Source: JAPOUP01 sp965199865
GTDB taxonomy: Bacteria; Pseudomonadota; Alphaproteobacteria; Rhodobacterales; Rhodobacteraceae
Reading direction: 5' to 3'
Length of the DNA stretch: 64,000 nucleotides
Assembly (NCBI GenBank): GCA_965199865.1
Contig: CBDATU010000011.1
Location: 496,001 to 560,000 of the forward strand
The translations under genes and the position numbers were made by a program. The notes below the pieces were generated by a model, which made no database searches, was not told the DNA's origin, and worked only from the letters and a program-made list of their open reading frames with translations. Below, piece by piece: positions 25,520 to 34,661 of this stretch (its first letter is position 1; each line of letters starts with the position of its first letter).

Positions 25520-26698
25520 TTACGCACTCCGATAGAGTTTGGTCATGACAAATTCCTCGTGACCCAGCGCCTCTGCGGCGGTAACCCGGCCGCTTGCCGT
25601 TCGCAGGATCATGTCGACAAGAGAGTCGCCCGCTTCGCCGATGGTCAGTTCCCTGGTGAGAATTCCGGTCACGTCGAGGTCGACATGTTCACTCATCGTC
25701 CGAACCGTACGCGGATTGGCCGTTATCTTGATGACCGGAACAATCGGATTGCCTACGACATTGCCCTGTCCCGTCGGAAAGGTATGGACGGTATAGCCAC
25801 CAGCCGCCATCAGGGTCACACATTCCGCCGCTGCCGAGGAACTGTCCATAAAATAGAGACCCGGCCCGGAAGTCGGGGGCTCCCCCGGCCGAAGGATGTC
25901 GATATAGGTCGAGTTCCTCCCGATTTTCTCGAGGTTACCCAGAGCCTTTTCCTCAATCGTCGTCAGACCACCCTCAATATTGCCCCGGGTGGGCTGCGAC
26001 TCCGAGAGGTCATCCGTCTGGTGGGCGAAAATTACCTCGTCCTGATAGGCTTTCCACATTTGGTACCAGCGATCACCGACATCCGATGTTGCAGCCCGCT
26101 GACGACAGATATGCTCGGCACCGGTGATTTCCGACGTTTCGCCAAAGCAGCCGTGGATCCCCTCCGGAAGCATCTTATCATACATGTTACCCACGGTCGG
26201 ACAGGATCCAAGGCCGGTTGTCGTGTCGCTCTCACCGCATTTCGTCGAAATCCAGAGATCCGAAACCGGGCAGGGCTCACGCCGCAATTCACTGGCATGC
26301 TGGACGAATTCCTTGGCTTTACGGGACGCGTCCATGATGGTTCTGAGATCACCGTTCTGTTCAATCGAGAACCCGGCAACCGGTTTTCCCGTCGCGGCAA
26401 TGCCGTCGACGATCCGATTCGTCCATCCAGGCTCAATTCCAATGACCACCGCCGCCGCGACATTCGGATTGGCTCCAGTCCCGATCATGGTCCTGAAATG
26501 AAGTTCCAGATCCTCACCGAACTGCAGCCGACCATAGGAATGCGGCAGAGCATAGGCTCCCCTGATGTTGTTGCCGACGGCATTGGCCGCCGCATTGGAA
26601 ATATCGTCCACCGGCAGGACAATGACGTGATTCCGAACCCCGACGCGGCCATTTTCGCGACGGTATCCCATGAATGTTGTTTTCGAGAGTGCGGTCAT
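25520..26698 (-). CDS. UxaA family dehydratase/lyase, large subunit
   Basis: A 392-residue member of the altronate/galactarate dehydratase C-terminal family. Landmarks are GYRRENGRVGVRNHVIVLPV at the N-terminus, KCGESDTTTGLGSCPTVGN (about residue 155) and the late TGQGNVVGNPIVPVIKI block, with several conserved Cys and His. Family members eliminate water from sugar acids, or sulfite from (2R)-sulfolactate in the split SuyAB form. The small SAF-domain subunit is encoded 10 bases upstream, so this is the two-polypeptide form. The neighbouring zinc and SDR dehydrogenases favour a sugar-acid pathway, but sulfolactate lyase cannot be excluded. Confidence 0.85.
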   Translation of the reverse strand: MTALSKTTFMGYRRENGRVGVRNHVIVLPVDDISNAAANAVGNNIRGAYALPHSYGRLQFGEDLELHFRTMIGTGANPNVAAAVVIGIEPGWTNRIVDGIAATGKPVAGFSIEQNGDLRTIMDASRKAKEFVQHASELRREPCPVSDLWISTKCGESDTTTGLGSCPTVGNMYDKMLPEGIHGCFGETSEITGAEHICRQRAATSDVGDRWYQMWKAYQDEVIFAHQTDDLSESQPTRGNIEGGLTTIEEKALGNLEKIGRNSTYIDILRPGEPPTSGPGLYFMDSSSAAAECVTLMAAGGYTVHTFPTGQGNVVGNPIVPVIKITANPRTVRTMSEHVDLDVTGILTRELTIGEAGDSLVDMILRTASGRVTAAEALGHEEFVMTKLYRSA

Positions 26699-26708
26699 CG
26701 CTGCTTCC

Positions 26709-26999
26709 TCACCACCGTCGTGTCTTCAGATTGTGAACATGGACATGTTGACCGGTCTTCACATCAGTCACAATCCGGCCGATATCCTCGCCGTATTTGA
26801 CCGCGGAATCACCAGTCGCAAGATCCCTGAGAGCAATCTTGTGGCCAATCGGAACGTTGTCCAGGGCCTCCAGTTCGAACGTTGAATCGTCAGCGGTCAC
26901 ACAGCACAGCATGCTGGTTCCGGCCGAAAGCCCTTCGACCACGACCACGCCAACATTATCCGCGTGTTCGTGAACGAGCAAATGTGGTGTTCCTTTCAT
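26709..26999 (-). CDS. UxaA family small (SAF domain) subunit
   Basis: A 96-residue SAF-domain protein equal to the N-terminal domain of altronate dehydratase or to SuyA: HLLVHEHADNVGVVVVEGL, then DNVPIGHKIALRDL and the C-terminal GQHVHVHNLK. It partners the large subunit encoded 10 bases downstream. The ATG at 26999 has AGGAGAATGAA upstream. Codon context and spacing indicate one operon with the two dehydrogenases further upstream. Confidence 0.85.
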   Translation of the reverse strand: MKGTPHLLVHEHADNVGVVVVEGLSAGTSMLCCVTADDSTFELEALDNVPIGHKIALRDLATGDSAVKYGEDIGRIVTDVKTGQHVHVHNLKTRRW

Positions 27000-27095
27000 T
27001 TCATTCTCCTAGGTCAACGATCATTGATCTGAATTGGTTGTTCGGATTCCGCAGGAATTCGACACCTCCCGAAATTCAGGTCGGATCTACAGAGT

Positions 27096-28079
27096 TCACG
27101 GCTTCAGGACGATCTTTGGAGCGGAGGCACTGCCGGACAGCATGTCCTCGAAAGCCTGCTGACCTTCCGCCAGCGGTCGGACATCAATCCAGTTGAGCGT
27201 TCCCAAACGACCGGTGAACAACGCGTCTGCAGCCTCGCGAAAATCCTCCATCGTATAGGTATAGGTTCCATGAAAACCGATCTCCTGAAGAGTCATGCGC
27301 CGGACATCCAGACCTCCCGATCCGGAATGCAGCCCGACATGGATGATGAATCCTCCCTGGCGGACCAGACGGCAGGCTTCCGCTCTCGACTCCTCCGATC
27401 CGACGGCGTCAATGACAAGTTCCCATTCGGACTCGCCACATCCCGCCTCAGTGGTCGGGAACTCCGTTTTATTGGCGATGAATGCCCTGCGCTGGGCATT
27501 CGGCTCCACGACCACGATATCCCGCGCTCCGAAGTCCCGAAGAGAGGCTGCGGATCCGACGCCGATCGCTCCGCCCCCAAGGACCAGACTCCGGGCCTCA
27601 CTGAGTGGTGTGATGAGCATCCGACGCGCCAGCTTGACCGCATGCCACCCAACCGCCAAGGGTTCCGCAAGTGCCGCATGGTCCATGGGGATACCCTCGG
27701 GAACCTCGATCAGGTTCCGGTCAGGCACCAACACGAATTCGGCGAACGCCCCTTCGCGGGGCGGTATGGATATCAGTTCGCGGGTCGAACAGATGTTTTC
27801 CCTACCCTCGCGACAGTCCCGACAGGAACCGCAGCCGATCAGTGGATTCACCGTTACACGCACTCCCTCAAAGGCTCCGGAAACCCCAATACCTGCTGCC
27901 TCATGTCCCAGAATCAGCGGAGGCGGGCGGCGGGCGTCATGGCCAAGATAGGCATGCATGTCGGATCCGCAGATGCCGACGGATTCAACCCTTATGATAC
28001 TGTGATCCGGGCGGGCGATCGGATCAGGAGCATGCCTGTGCTCCAGTTCCTTAAGGCCGGTATAGACCAGGGCTTTCAT
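27096..28079 (-). CDS. Zinc-binding dehydrogenase (sugar-acid/polyol type MDR)
   Basis: Medium-chain dehydrogenase of about 327 residues. Catalytic zinc residues lie in VGICGSDMHAYLGHD and LILGHEAAG, the structural zinc cysteines in GCGSCRDCREGRENIC, and the cofactor motif is GGGAIGVGSAASL with acidic VVEP after it. The start in an ATGA overlap with the SDR gene is preferred over the longer frame to 28145. Relatives oxidise polyols or aldonates at a secondary hydroxyl (for example L-idonate or galactonate dehydrogenases); the exact substrate is an inference from the operon. Confidence 0.85.
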   Translation of the reverse strand: MKALVYTGLKELEHRHAPDPIARPDHSIIRVESVGICGSDMHAYLGHDARRPPPLILGHEAAGIGVSGAFEGVRVTVNPLIGCGSCRDCREGRENICSTRELISIPPREGAFAEFVLVPDRNLIEVPEGIPMDHAALAEPLAVGWHAVKLARRMLITPLSEARSLVLGGGAIGVGSAASLRDFGARDIVVVEPNAQRRAFIANKTEFPTTEAGCGESEWELVIDAVGSEESRAEACRLVRQGGFIIHVGLHSGSGGLDVRRMTLQEIGFHGTYTYTMEDFREAADALFTGRLGTLNWIDVRPLAEGQQAFEDMLSGSASAPKIVLKP

Positions 28080-28855
28080 CGGGCCGTATATCCTCCATCC
28101 ACAAACAGAAGCTGCCCGGTCACATAGCGACAGGCATCCGAGCAAAGGAAAAGAAGCGGACCTTCAAGATCGGCGTCCTCACCGTTCCGCCCTATGCAGG
28201 TCGCATCCGCAAGACTCTCCGCCCTCGCCCTATCGGCAAATACCGGTGCCGTCAGGCGGGTATGAAAGAACCCTGGGGCAAGAGCGTTGACCAGCACTCC
28301 GTCGCGGGACCACGCTTCCGCCATCGCCCGGGTCAACTGTGCTACGCCACCTTTCGATGCCCCATAGGCAATACCATCGGTAAAGGCCCGCTGCGACTGG
28401 AGCGACGCGAAATTCACGATTCGACCCCAGCCAGACTGCCGCATCGAACGAACCAGTCGCTGCGCCAGAAAGAAGGGGGCTGAGAGATTCAGATCGAGTG
28501 TATTGTTCCAGGAGGTCGCCGTGATCAGCTCCGCAGGCTTCCGCACATTTATTCCCGCTGCGTTGACGAGTATTTCAGGGGCCCCGAAGGGAGTACAGAT
28601 CCGATCGGCGATCTCCGCCGCGAAAGACTCCGAACGGACCAGGCGGGAGAGGTCGGCAATGACCACGGCGGCGTTGGCTCCCGCACTTCGCCGCCATTCC
28701 TCAAGGCCATCCTGATCGCGGGCAACTCCAACCACCCTGGCTCCCGCACGAACGAGAAAATCTGCCGACAGCCTTCCAAGCCCACGGCTGGCACCCGTGA
28801 CGCAGGCGATCCTCCCACTCACGGAAAACAGCGCGGAATCAACCGGTAACGCCAT
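28076..28855 (-). CDS. SDR family oxidoreductase
   Basis: Classical short-chain dehydrogenase of about 259 residues with TGASRGLG (cofactor), NAAGIN, and the catalytic YGASKGG (Tyr and Lys). It ends with a glycine-rich FVDGGYTAR tail typical of the family. The ATG at 28855 gives the standard length; the frame runs on upstream to 29317 but that extra part resembles nothing and crosses relic DNA. It is the first gene of the UxaA-type operon and overlaps the next by ATGA. Relatives include gluconate 5-dehydrogenases. Confidence 0.85.
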   Translation of the reverse strand: MALPVDSALFSVSGRIACVTGASRGLGRLSADFLVRAGARVVGVARDQDGLEEWRRSAGANAAVVIADLSRLVRSESFAAEIADRICTPFGAPEILVNAAGINVRKPAELITATSWNNTLDLNLSAPFFLAQRLVRSMRQSGWGRIVNFASLQSQRAFTDGIAYGASKGGVAQLTRAMAEAWSRDGVLVNALAPGFFHTRLTAPVFADRARAESLADATCIGRNGEDADLEGPLLFLCSDACRYVTGQLLFVDGGYTAR

Positions 28856-29645
28856 GTCCTGACCTACTCGCATTCGGAAAGGCTGAACCGTTCTTTTAGG
28901 AAGAATTCCCTGAACCGGCTTTCCACCATCCCAATGTGGCGAACCATACCTGCTGAGCGGAAATTCGTCATGGTCACCTTTGCCACCCGCTTGAAACCAC
29001 CTTGGATTCCTGGACTCTTGGGTTGGCCATTGCCAGGTCAATACCTTGACGAACCTGTAAGCGGGTCGCCCGCCGACATGTTGGATGGTGGTTCCCGATG
29101 TCGGGAAGACATGGTTGAGATTCGAAGCCCTGTCGCTGAAGGCAGCTCCAGTTTCCTTCCCGAGAAACAGCAGACCAAAGCGCATCAACCCGCCAACGAT
29201 TGGCCGGAATGCAGCGCTGAACCGCGATGAAGCCGGGCGGTAGCTCAATCGAGTTCCCGTTGATCGAAACAGGTTGCGCCTCCGCGCTGCGGATGTCTGC
29301 GTCGGGCAGATCATCAAACCTGCAAACTAAAGTCGAGGACAGCGTGTTCTCCTCCCCACTCAATCCCGTCAAGGATGGCCTGAACTTCGGTACGAACGTC
29401 ATTGATCCCTGTTTCAGGTATCGACGCGCCATGACCGATATCCCCATCTGCCAGGTCATTCCGACCTGTCCCGAATCCACGGCGGCTGTTTTATCCAATC
29501 CCGGAAAATTCGGAAACAGGTTTCTCTCCGACACCAACGGAGTGCCACGCCTCAGATGCCACACCATACTTTCACTTGAATGATCACATGTCCACAATGC
29601 ACGCTGAGGCAGCGCGCGCAGCGGGTCAGATAAACCTGAACAAAC

Positions 29646-29709
29646 CGCATGGCGGCCTCCGTGTCTCACACCGGGACTGTCGTGGCCATGTGACCGAATG
29701 GTAGCATCC
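29646..29709 (-). mobile_element. IS30-type 5' end (relic copy 3)
   Basis: This segment aligns with the region upstream of the IS30 transposase start at 24292-24356 over about 60 bases, sharing ATGGCGGYCTCCG, ACACCGGGACTGTCG and the final ACCATCC/GCATCC block. The downstream minus-strand reading only faintly recalls IS30, so the transposase itself is gone or unrecognisable. Confidence 0.55.
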
Positions 29710-29849
29710 CGATCCACCGCAGCGGGAATCATTCTACAGTGAATGTTGCATTTCGGATTGAAACGAAGGGTAAAATGCGGCCCCTTCATTGATCCATGTC
29801 ACAGCGAACTCCAGCTTTCCGCCAAGGATCGCCTGTCGTAGTTGCACAA

Positions 29850-30049
29850 AAATGACCCTGACCACCGCTGCTTTCCGTAACCTGGCAGTACAATGGGTGT
29901 ATCAGTGTCTGAAAAAGGCCAGAAAGGCCCACAGGAAAGAGGTGATGTGGAGGATCGCGACCCTGGCCAACATGCTTTCCCGCGACGGACCATGCTGGTT
30001 TCCGGCAACTCACGGCGCTAACGCCCTACTCCTTCTGAATTCCGAATAG
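29850..30049 (+). pseudogene. Probable IS110-family transposase C-terminal fragment
   Basis: The frame reads QWVYQCLKKARKAHRKEV then RIATLANMLSRDGPCW, which fits the IS110 C-terminal pattern YQxLxxxGKxxKVA...RKLxxxLNAxxRDGxxW. Nothing upstream resembles the DEDD or transposase_20 domain, so only the tail remains. Similarity is short and judged by eye. Confidence 0.35.
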
Positions 30050-30437
30050 TCGGCGGAGATCCTGACAGGGATCACATTTGCCGCCGTGGCGAAATCCGCC
30101 CAGTATCGGGGACGACCTTCATGAATTTGTCATATTCGGCGACTCTTCACCGACACGGGCCAGGCACCAGCCAATCCTACTCACAACTGTCACAGCCAGC
30201 CTGGAGATCTCGGAGCAGCCCCAAGCTGCCTCACTGCCGTAGCCGCTGACGTGATCGTGGCAAATTGATCTTCGACCGGTGCCAGCACTTGCAAATGACT
30301 TTCGTTGCCCATTACATCCCATGATGCTGAGGGGCAGGTCTGCGCGGGATAGCGAAGAAGCCTTCTCAGTGGCAATTGTGAGAACTGTGGGCAAATTCCG
30401 CGAACGGGCGGATGATTGGAGAGCTGCGGAGGTTACC

Positions 30438-31937
30438 ATGGAAGAACTGTGCCATTACGTTAACGGTGAGCGCGTTAGGGGCGGTTCCGACCGTTTTGGC
30501 GATGTCTTCAATCCGGCCACGGGGGAAGTGCAGGCGAGAGTGCCTTTCGCCTCCAAAGACGAAGTTGGGGCCGCAATTGCCGGAGCAGCGGAGGCCCAAC
30601 CCAAATGGGCCGCCACCAATCCACAGCGCCGCGCACGGGTAATGATGGAATTCGTGCGGCTTCTGAACCGGGACATGAACCGACTTGCCGAGGCGCTGAG
30701 CCGTGAGCACGGCAAAACCCTCCCGGACGCCCGCGGTGATGTGCAGCGCGGTCTCGAAGTGGTCGAGTTCTGCATTGGTGCACCCCATCTCATGAAAGGG
30801 GAGTTCACCGACAGCGCCGGCCCCGGAATCGACATGTATTCAATGCGCCAGCCATTGGGCGTCTGCGGCGGCATCACGCCCTTCAACTTTCCCGCCATGA
30901 TCCCAATGTGGATGTTCGCCCCCGCAATCGTCTGCGGAAACGCCTTCGTGCTGAAGCCGTCCGAGCGCGACCCTTCCGTTCCACTGATGCTGGCCGACCT
31001 ACTGGTTGAGGCTGGCCTGCCGAAGGGTATCCTTCAAGTCGTCAACGGAGACCGGGAAGCCGTAGACACGCTGCTGCACAGTCCCACGGTGCAGTCGATC
31101 GGTTTCGTGGGCTCAACCCCCATCGCCGAATACGTTTACGCCTCCGGATGCGCCAACGGTAAACGCGTGCAGTGTTTCGGCGGGGCCAAGAACCACATGA
31201 TCGTCATGCCCGATGCCGATCTGAACCAGGCGGCCGATGCGTTGGTAGGCAGCGGATATGGCGCGGCGGGCGAACGCTGCATGGCCGTCTCGGTGGCGGT
31301 ACCGGTGGGTGACGGAACGGCCGACCGCCTGATCGAAAGACTGGTGCCACGCGTCGAGAGTCTAAAGGTCGGGCCATACACCTCTGGCGAGGATATGGAT
31401 TTCGGCCCGGTCGTGACCGCCGAAGCCAGACAGCGCATTCTTGGCCTCGTCGAGTCCGGCGTGGCGCAGGGGGCAAAGCTGGTCGTCGACGGACGTGACT
31501 TTTCGTTGCAGGGTTACGAGAACGGCTTTTTCGTCGGACCGCATCTTTTTGATCACGTCACCACCGATATGGACATCTACCGGCAGGAAATCTTCGGCCC
31601 CGTGTTGTCAACGGTCCGCGCACGGAACTACGAAGAGGCGCTCGGCTTCGCCATGGACAATGAATATGGCAACGGCACGGCGATATTCACCCGGGACGGT
31701 GACACAGCTCGTGATTTCGCCAATCGGGTGAATGTCGGGATGGTCGGCGTCAACGTGCCGATCCCAGTGCCACTCGCCTATCATACCTTTGGTGGCTGGA
31801 AAAAATCCGTCTTCGGTGACCTTAACCAGCACGGACCTGATTCGATCAGGTTCTACACACGAACCAAGACAGTGACATCGCGCTGGCCAAGCGGGCTCAG
31901 GGAAGGTGGCGAATTCCATTTCAAGGCAATGGAGTAA
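30438..31937 (+). CDS. mmsA: CoA-acylating methylmalonate-semialdehyde dehydrogenase
   Basis: Converts methylmalonate semialdehyde to propionyl-CoA (or malonate semialdehyde to acetyl-CoA) with NAD and CoA, the last step of valine degradation and part of inositol breakdown. The 499-residue product has the aldehyde dehydrogenase fold with ITPFNFPAMIPMWMFAPAI, GSTPIAEYVY and the catalytic Cys in AGERCMAVS. FGGAKNHMIVMPDAD and FGPVLS are typical of MmsA. I chose the ATG at 30438 because GGAGG lies 6 bases upstream; the open frame reaches back to 30279. The other valine genes follow after the YbdK gene. Confidence 0.95.
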   Translation: MEELCHYVNGERVRGGSDRFGDVFNPATGEVQARVPFASKDEVGAAIAGAAEAQPKWAATNPQRRARVMMEFVRLLNRDMNRLAEALSREHGKTLPDARGDVQRGLEVVEFCIGAPHLMKGEFTDSAGPGIDMYSMRQPLGVCGGITPFNFPAMIPMWMFAPAIVCGNAFVLKPSERDPSVPLMLADLLVEAGLPKGILQVVNGDREAVDTLLHSPTVQSIGFVGSTPIAEYVYASGCANGKRVQCFGGAKNHMIVMPDADLNQAADALVGSGYGAAGERCMAVSVAVPVGDGTADRLIERLVPRVESLKVGPYTSGEDMDFGPVVTAEARQRILGLVESGVAQGAKLVVDGRDFSLQGYENGFFVGPHLFDHVTTDMDIYRQEIFGPVLSTVRARNYEEALGFAMDNEYGNGTAIFTRDGDTARDFANRVNVGMVGVNVPIPVPLAYHTFGGWKKSVFGDLNQHGPDSIRFYTRTKTVTSRWPSGLREGGEFHFKAME

Positions 31938-32311
31938 CCCTTCCATCTGAATCAGACCGATTCAGCCAACAGCAGCTTCCTGGTAAGGTAGAGTCGGCAT
32001 TGTCAGTTCCAGCGTCCTCGCTGAGATTGCCATGCGGTGACGATGGGCATGCTGCGTTGACAGCGGTGGTGCGGTGGAATCCAATATGTCCGAACTGGCT
32101 TCCCGGGATACCATTGATGAACTTGCTGGGCCCGTCGATCATCTGTAGTCGGATGGTCGGAAAATTGATGCGGGACCGCCGTCGAGGTCCCAGACACCAC
32201 CGGTCATCGGCCTTCCATCCGAACTCGGATAGTGAAGGCCACGCTTTCGCTTGCCATTCCGGCATCTCTCTGCGATTCGGCGGACCATAAAATACCGCGA
32301 GGAGCGAAGTC
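31938..32311. other. Gap between mmsA and ybdK-like gene
   Basis: No gene, repeat or clear hairpin was recognised in these 374 bases. Possible promoter of the following gene. Confidence 0.4.
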
Positions 32312-33442
32312 TTGGTTACATCGCCCAGCTTCACGATGGGAATCGAGGAGGAATACCTCCTCATTCACAACGACACGCTGGATCTTGCCGAAGTCCCGCA
32401 GAAATTGATGGATGACTGTGCTGCGGAACTTGGAAAACAGGTGTCGCCCGAATTCCTGCGCTGCCAGGTCGAGGTCGGCACCGGGATCTGTGCCAGCATT
32501 TCGGAAGCGCGCGAAGACCTCAGACGGCTGAGAAGCACCGTTGCGCGCATCGCCCGGAAATATGATCTTAGCCCTTTGGCCGTCAGCTGCCATCCCACCG
32601 CAAGCTGGAAGGATCAGCACCATACCGAAGGGGAGCGCTACACCGCTCTGCAGCACGATCTCGCCGGCGTGGCGAGCCGTCTGCTGATTTCCGGCATGCA
32701 TGTGCATATCGGAATAGAGAATGCGGACCTCCGCATAGACCTGATGAGCCAGTTTTCGTATTTCCTGCCCCATCTACTGGCGCTCAGCGCCTCTTCTCCC
32801 TACTGGCAGGGACAGGATACGGGGCTTGCAAGCTACCGTCTGACCATATTCGACAACCTGCCCAGAACCGGCCTGCCTCCACATATCGGCGACTATTCCG
32901 AATTCCGACGCTCGGTGGACACGATCATCGCCACCGGAGCCATAGAGGACGCAACCAAGATATGGTGGGACCTGCGTCCCTCTGACCGGTTTCCGACGCT
33001 TGAGACCAGGATCTGCGATAACTCTCCGCGGCTGGAGCATGCGCTGTCCATCGCCGCCATGAACCAGTGCATCCTGAGAATGCTCTGGCGACTTCGTGTG
33101 ATGAACCAGAGGTGGCGGCATTACGAAGCGTTTCTCGTGGGAGAGAACCGCTGGAGAGCGCAGCGCTATGGAATGGGCGAAGGTCTGATCGACTTTGGCC
33201 GCGGTGAGGTCGTACCCTTCGCGGATCTTCTGGAGGAACTGATCGATCTCGTCGCTGAAGACGCGGAATTCCTGGGATGTTCAGCCGAGGTCGAGGCCGC
33301 GCGTGACATCCTGATCAGGGGCAACAGCTCCCAGCGCCAGCGCGCCGTGCACGCGGCCGAGATGAAAAAGACCGGAGATAAAGGCCGCGCCATGGCGTCC
33401 GTCATTCATTCGCTGATCGAGGAGTTCAGCATCGACCTCTGA
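32312..33442 (+). CDS. YbdK-type carboxylate-amine ligase (glutamate-cysteine ligase 2 family)
   Basis: A 376-residue member of the GCS2 family, which forms gamma-glutamyl or other amide bonds with ATP and shows weak glutamate-cysteine ligase activity in E. coli. Family signatures are MGIEEEYLLIH (metal-binding glutamates), GMHVHIGIE (about residue 130) and PTLETRICD (about 230). The start is a TTG at 32312 with GAGGAG 7 bases upstream; an in-frame ATG at 32336 is the alternative. It stands between mmsA and the other valine genes, with gaps of 374 and 76 bases, so it is probably an insertion into the cluster and not a pathway enzyme. Confidence 0.88.
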   Translation: MVTSPSFTMGIEEEYLLIHNDTLDLAEVPQKLMDDCAAELGKQVSPEFLRCQVEVGTGICASISEAREDLRRLRSTVARIARKYDLSPLAVSCHPTASWKDQHHTEGERYTALQHDLAGVASRLLISGMHVHIGIENADLRIDLMSQFSYFLPHLLALSASSPYWQGQDTGLASYRLTIFDNLPRTGLPPHIGDYSEFRRSVDTIIATGAIEDATKIWWDLRPSDRFPTLETRICDNSPRLEHALSIAAMNQCILRMLWRLRVMNQRWRHYEAFLVGENRWRAQRYGMGEGLIDFGRGEVVPFADLLEELIDLVAEDAEFLGCSAEVEAARDILIRGNSSQRQRAVHAAEMKKTGDKGRAMASVIHSLIEEFSIDL

Positions 33443-33518
33443 GCATCCAGACTTGCTCAGCGGCCACCGCTGAAATAGACACCTTTGCAGTTCGCGCCGC
33501 AGCCATGGAGCTTCCCGG

Positions 33519-34661
33519 ATGGATTTTGCGCTGAGAGGGGAACAATGTGCCATCTTCGACATGGCACGGGCTTTCGGCGAGGAACATATCGCACCCTTCG
33601 CCCGTCAATGGGAATCCGATGGCACAATTCCAAAAGAGCTTTGGCCAAAGCTGGCAGAGCTCGGATTCGGCGGACTCTATGTCGATGAGGAATTCGGCAC
33701 GGGACTGACCCGACTGGACTCGACGCTGGTCTTCGAAGCACTCGCAATGTCCTGTCCGTCGGTCGGGTCTTTCCTTTCCATTCATAACATGGTCGGCGGA
33801 ATGATCAGCGGGTTCGGCAATGACGATTGCCGGGCCAGATGGCTTCCCAGCCTCTGCGCGATGACAAAGGTGTTCTCCTACTGCCTGACCGAACCGGGCA
33901 GCGGATCGGACGCCGCCGCCCTGCGTACCCGTGCCGAACGCACCAATGAAGGCTTCGTCCTGAACGGCGTGAAATCGTTCATCTCGGGCGGCGGCTATTC
34001 GGATGCCTATCTGGTCATGTGCCGCACGGGCGGCGAAGGTCCCAAAGGCATCTCGGCCGTGGTAGTGGAGGACGGTACGCCGGGCCTCTCGTTCGGGGCG
34101 CTGGAGTCGAAAATGGGCTGGCGGGCACAGCCAACGACACAGGTGCAGTTCGACAATTGCCGGATTCCCGTCGAAAACCTGATCGGAGAGGAAGATCAGG
34201 GTTTCACATACGCCATGGCCGGTCTTGATGGCGGGAGGCTGAACATCGCAGCCAGCGCATTGGGCGGCGCACAGGCGGCGCTCGATGCAACGATCGCCTA
34301 TATGTCCGAACGCCGGGCGTTCGGAGTGCATATCAATCAGTTCCAGGCACTGCAGTTCCGGCTTGCCGAATATGAAACCGGGCTGCAGGCGGCTCGGACA
34401 TTCCTGCGTCAGGCCGCCTGGAAACTCGATACAGGGGCGTCCGATGCGACCAAATTCTGTGCCATGGCGAAGCTCATGGTGACCGATGTGGCGTTTGATG
34501 TCGCAAATGGCTGCCTGCAGCTGCATGGCGGCTATGGCTATCTCGCGGATTTTGGCATCGAGAAAATCGTCCGGGATCTGCGGGTGCATCAGATCCTTGA
34601 GGGTACCAACGAAATCATGCGGCTCATCATCAGCCGCGCCGTGCTGTCCGAAACCGCATGA
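33519..34661 (+). CDS. Acyl-CoA dehydrogenase (isobutyryl-CoA dehydrogenase type)
   Basis: FAD enzyme of 380 residues. Domain landmarks are FSYCLTEPGSGSDAA (flavin-binding), LESKMGWRAQPTTQV, and the C-terminal LQLHGGYGYLADFGIEKIVR and ILEGTNEIMR with the catalytic-base region typical of short/branched-chain enzymes. By context it oxidises isobutyryl-CoA to methacrylyl-CoA in valine degradation: the next two genes encode 3-hydroxyisobutyryl-CoA hydrolase and 3-hydroxyisobutyrate dehydrogenase, each overlapping by ATGA. The enoyl-CoA hydratase of the pathway is not in the window. Confidence 0.92.
   Translation: MDFALRGEQCAIFDMARAFGEEHIAPFARQWESDGTIPKELWPKLAELGFGGLYVDEEFGTGLTRLDSTLVFEALAMSCPSVGSFLSIHNMVGGMISGFGNDDCRARWLPSLCAMTKVFSYCLTEPGSGSDAAALRTRAERTNEGFVLNGVKSFISGGGYSDAYLVMCRTGGEGPKGISAVVVEDGTPGLSFGALESKMGWRAQPTTQVQFDNCRIPVENLIGEEDQGFTYAMAGLDGGRLNIAASALGGAQAALDATIAYMSERRAFGVHINQFQALQFRLAEYETGLQAARTFLRQAAWKLDTGASDATKFCAMAKLMVTDVAFDVANGCLQLHGGYGYLADFGIEKIVRDLRVHQILEGTNEIMRLIISRAVLSETA

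Larger units (their letters stand above)
28856..30437. other. Relic-rich interval upstream of mmsA
   Basis: It contains the IS30-type 5' end at 29646-29709 and a probable IS110 tail at 29850-30049. The remaining sequence has overlapping open frames on both strands (one of 271 codons on the minus strand, 28974-29789) without recognisable domains or ribosome binding sites, and I do not call them genes. Confidence 0.5.

Noticed and set aside
25559..26800. 413-codon plus-strand open frame
   Set aside because: It mirrors the UxaA-type gene on the other strand; the minus-strand product is conserved and this one is not.
28974..29789. 271-codon minus-strand frame upstream of the SDR gene
   Set aside because: It runs through an IS30 5' end and has low-complexity mixed composition; a faint resemblance to the IS30 DDE region near 29560 is too weak to call.
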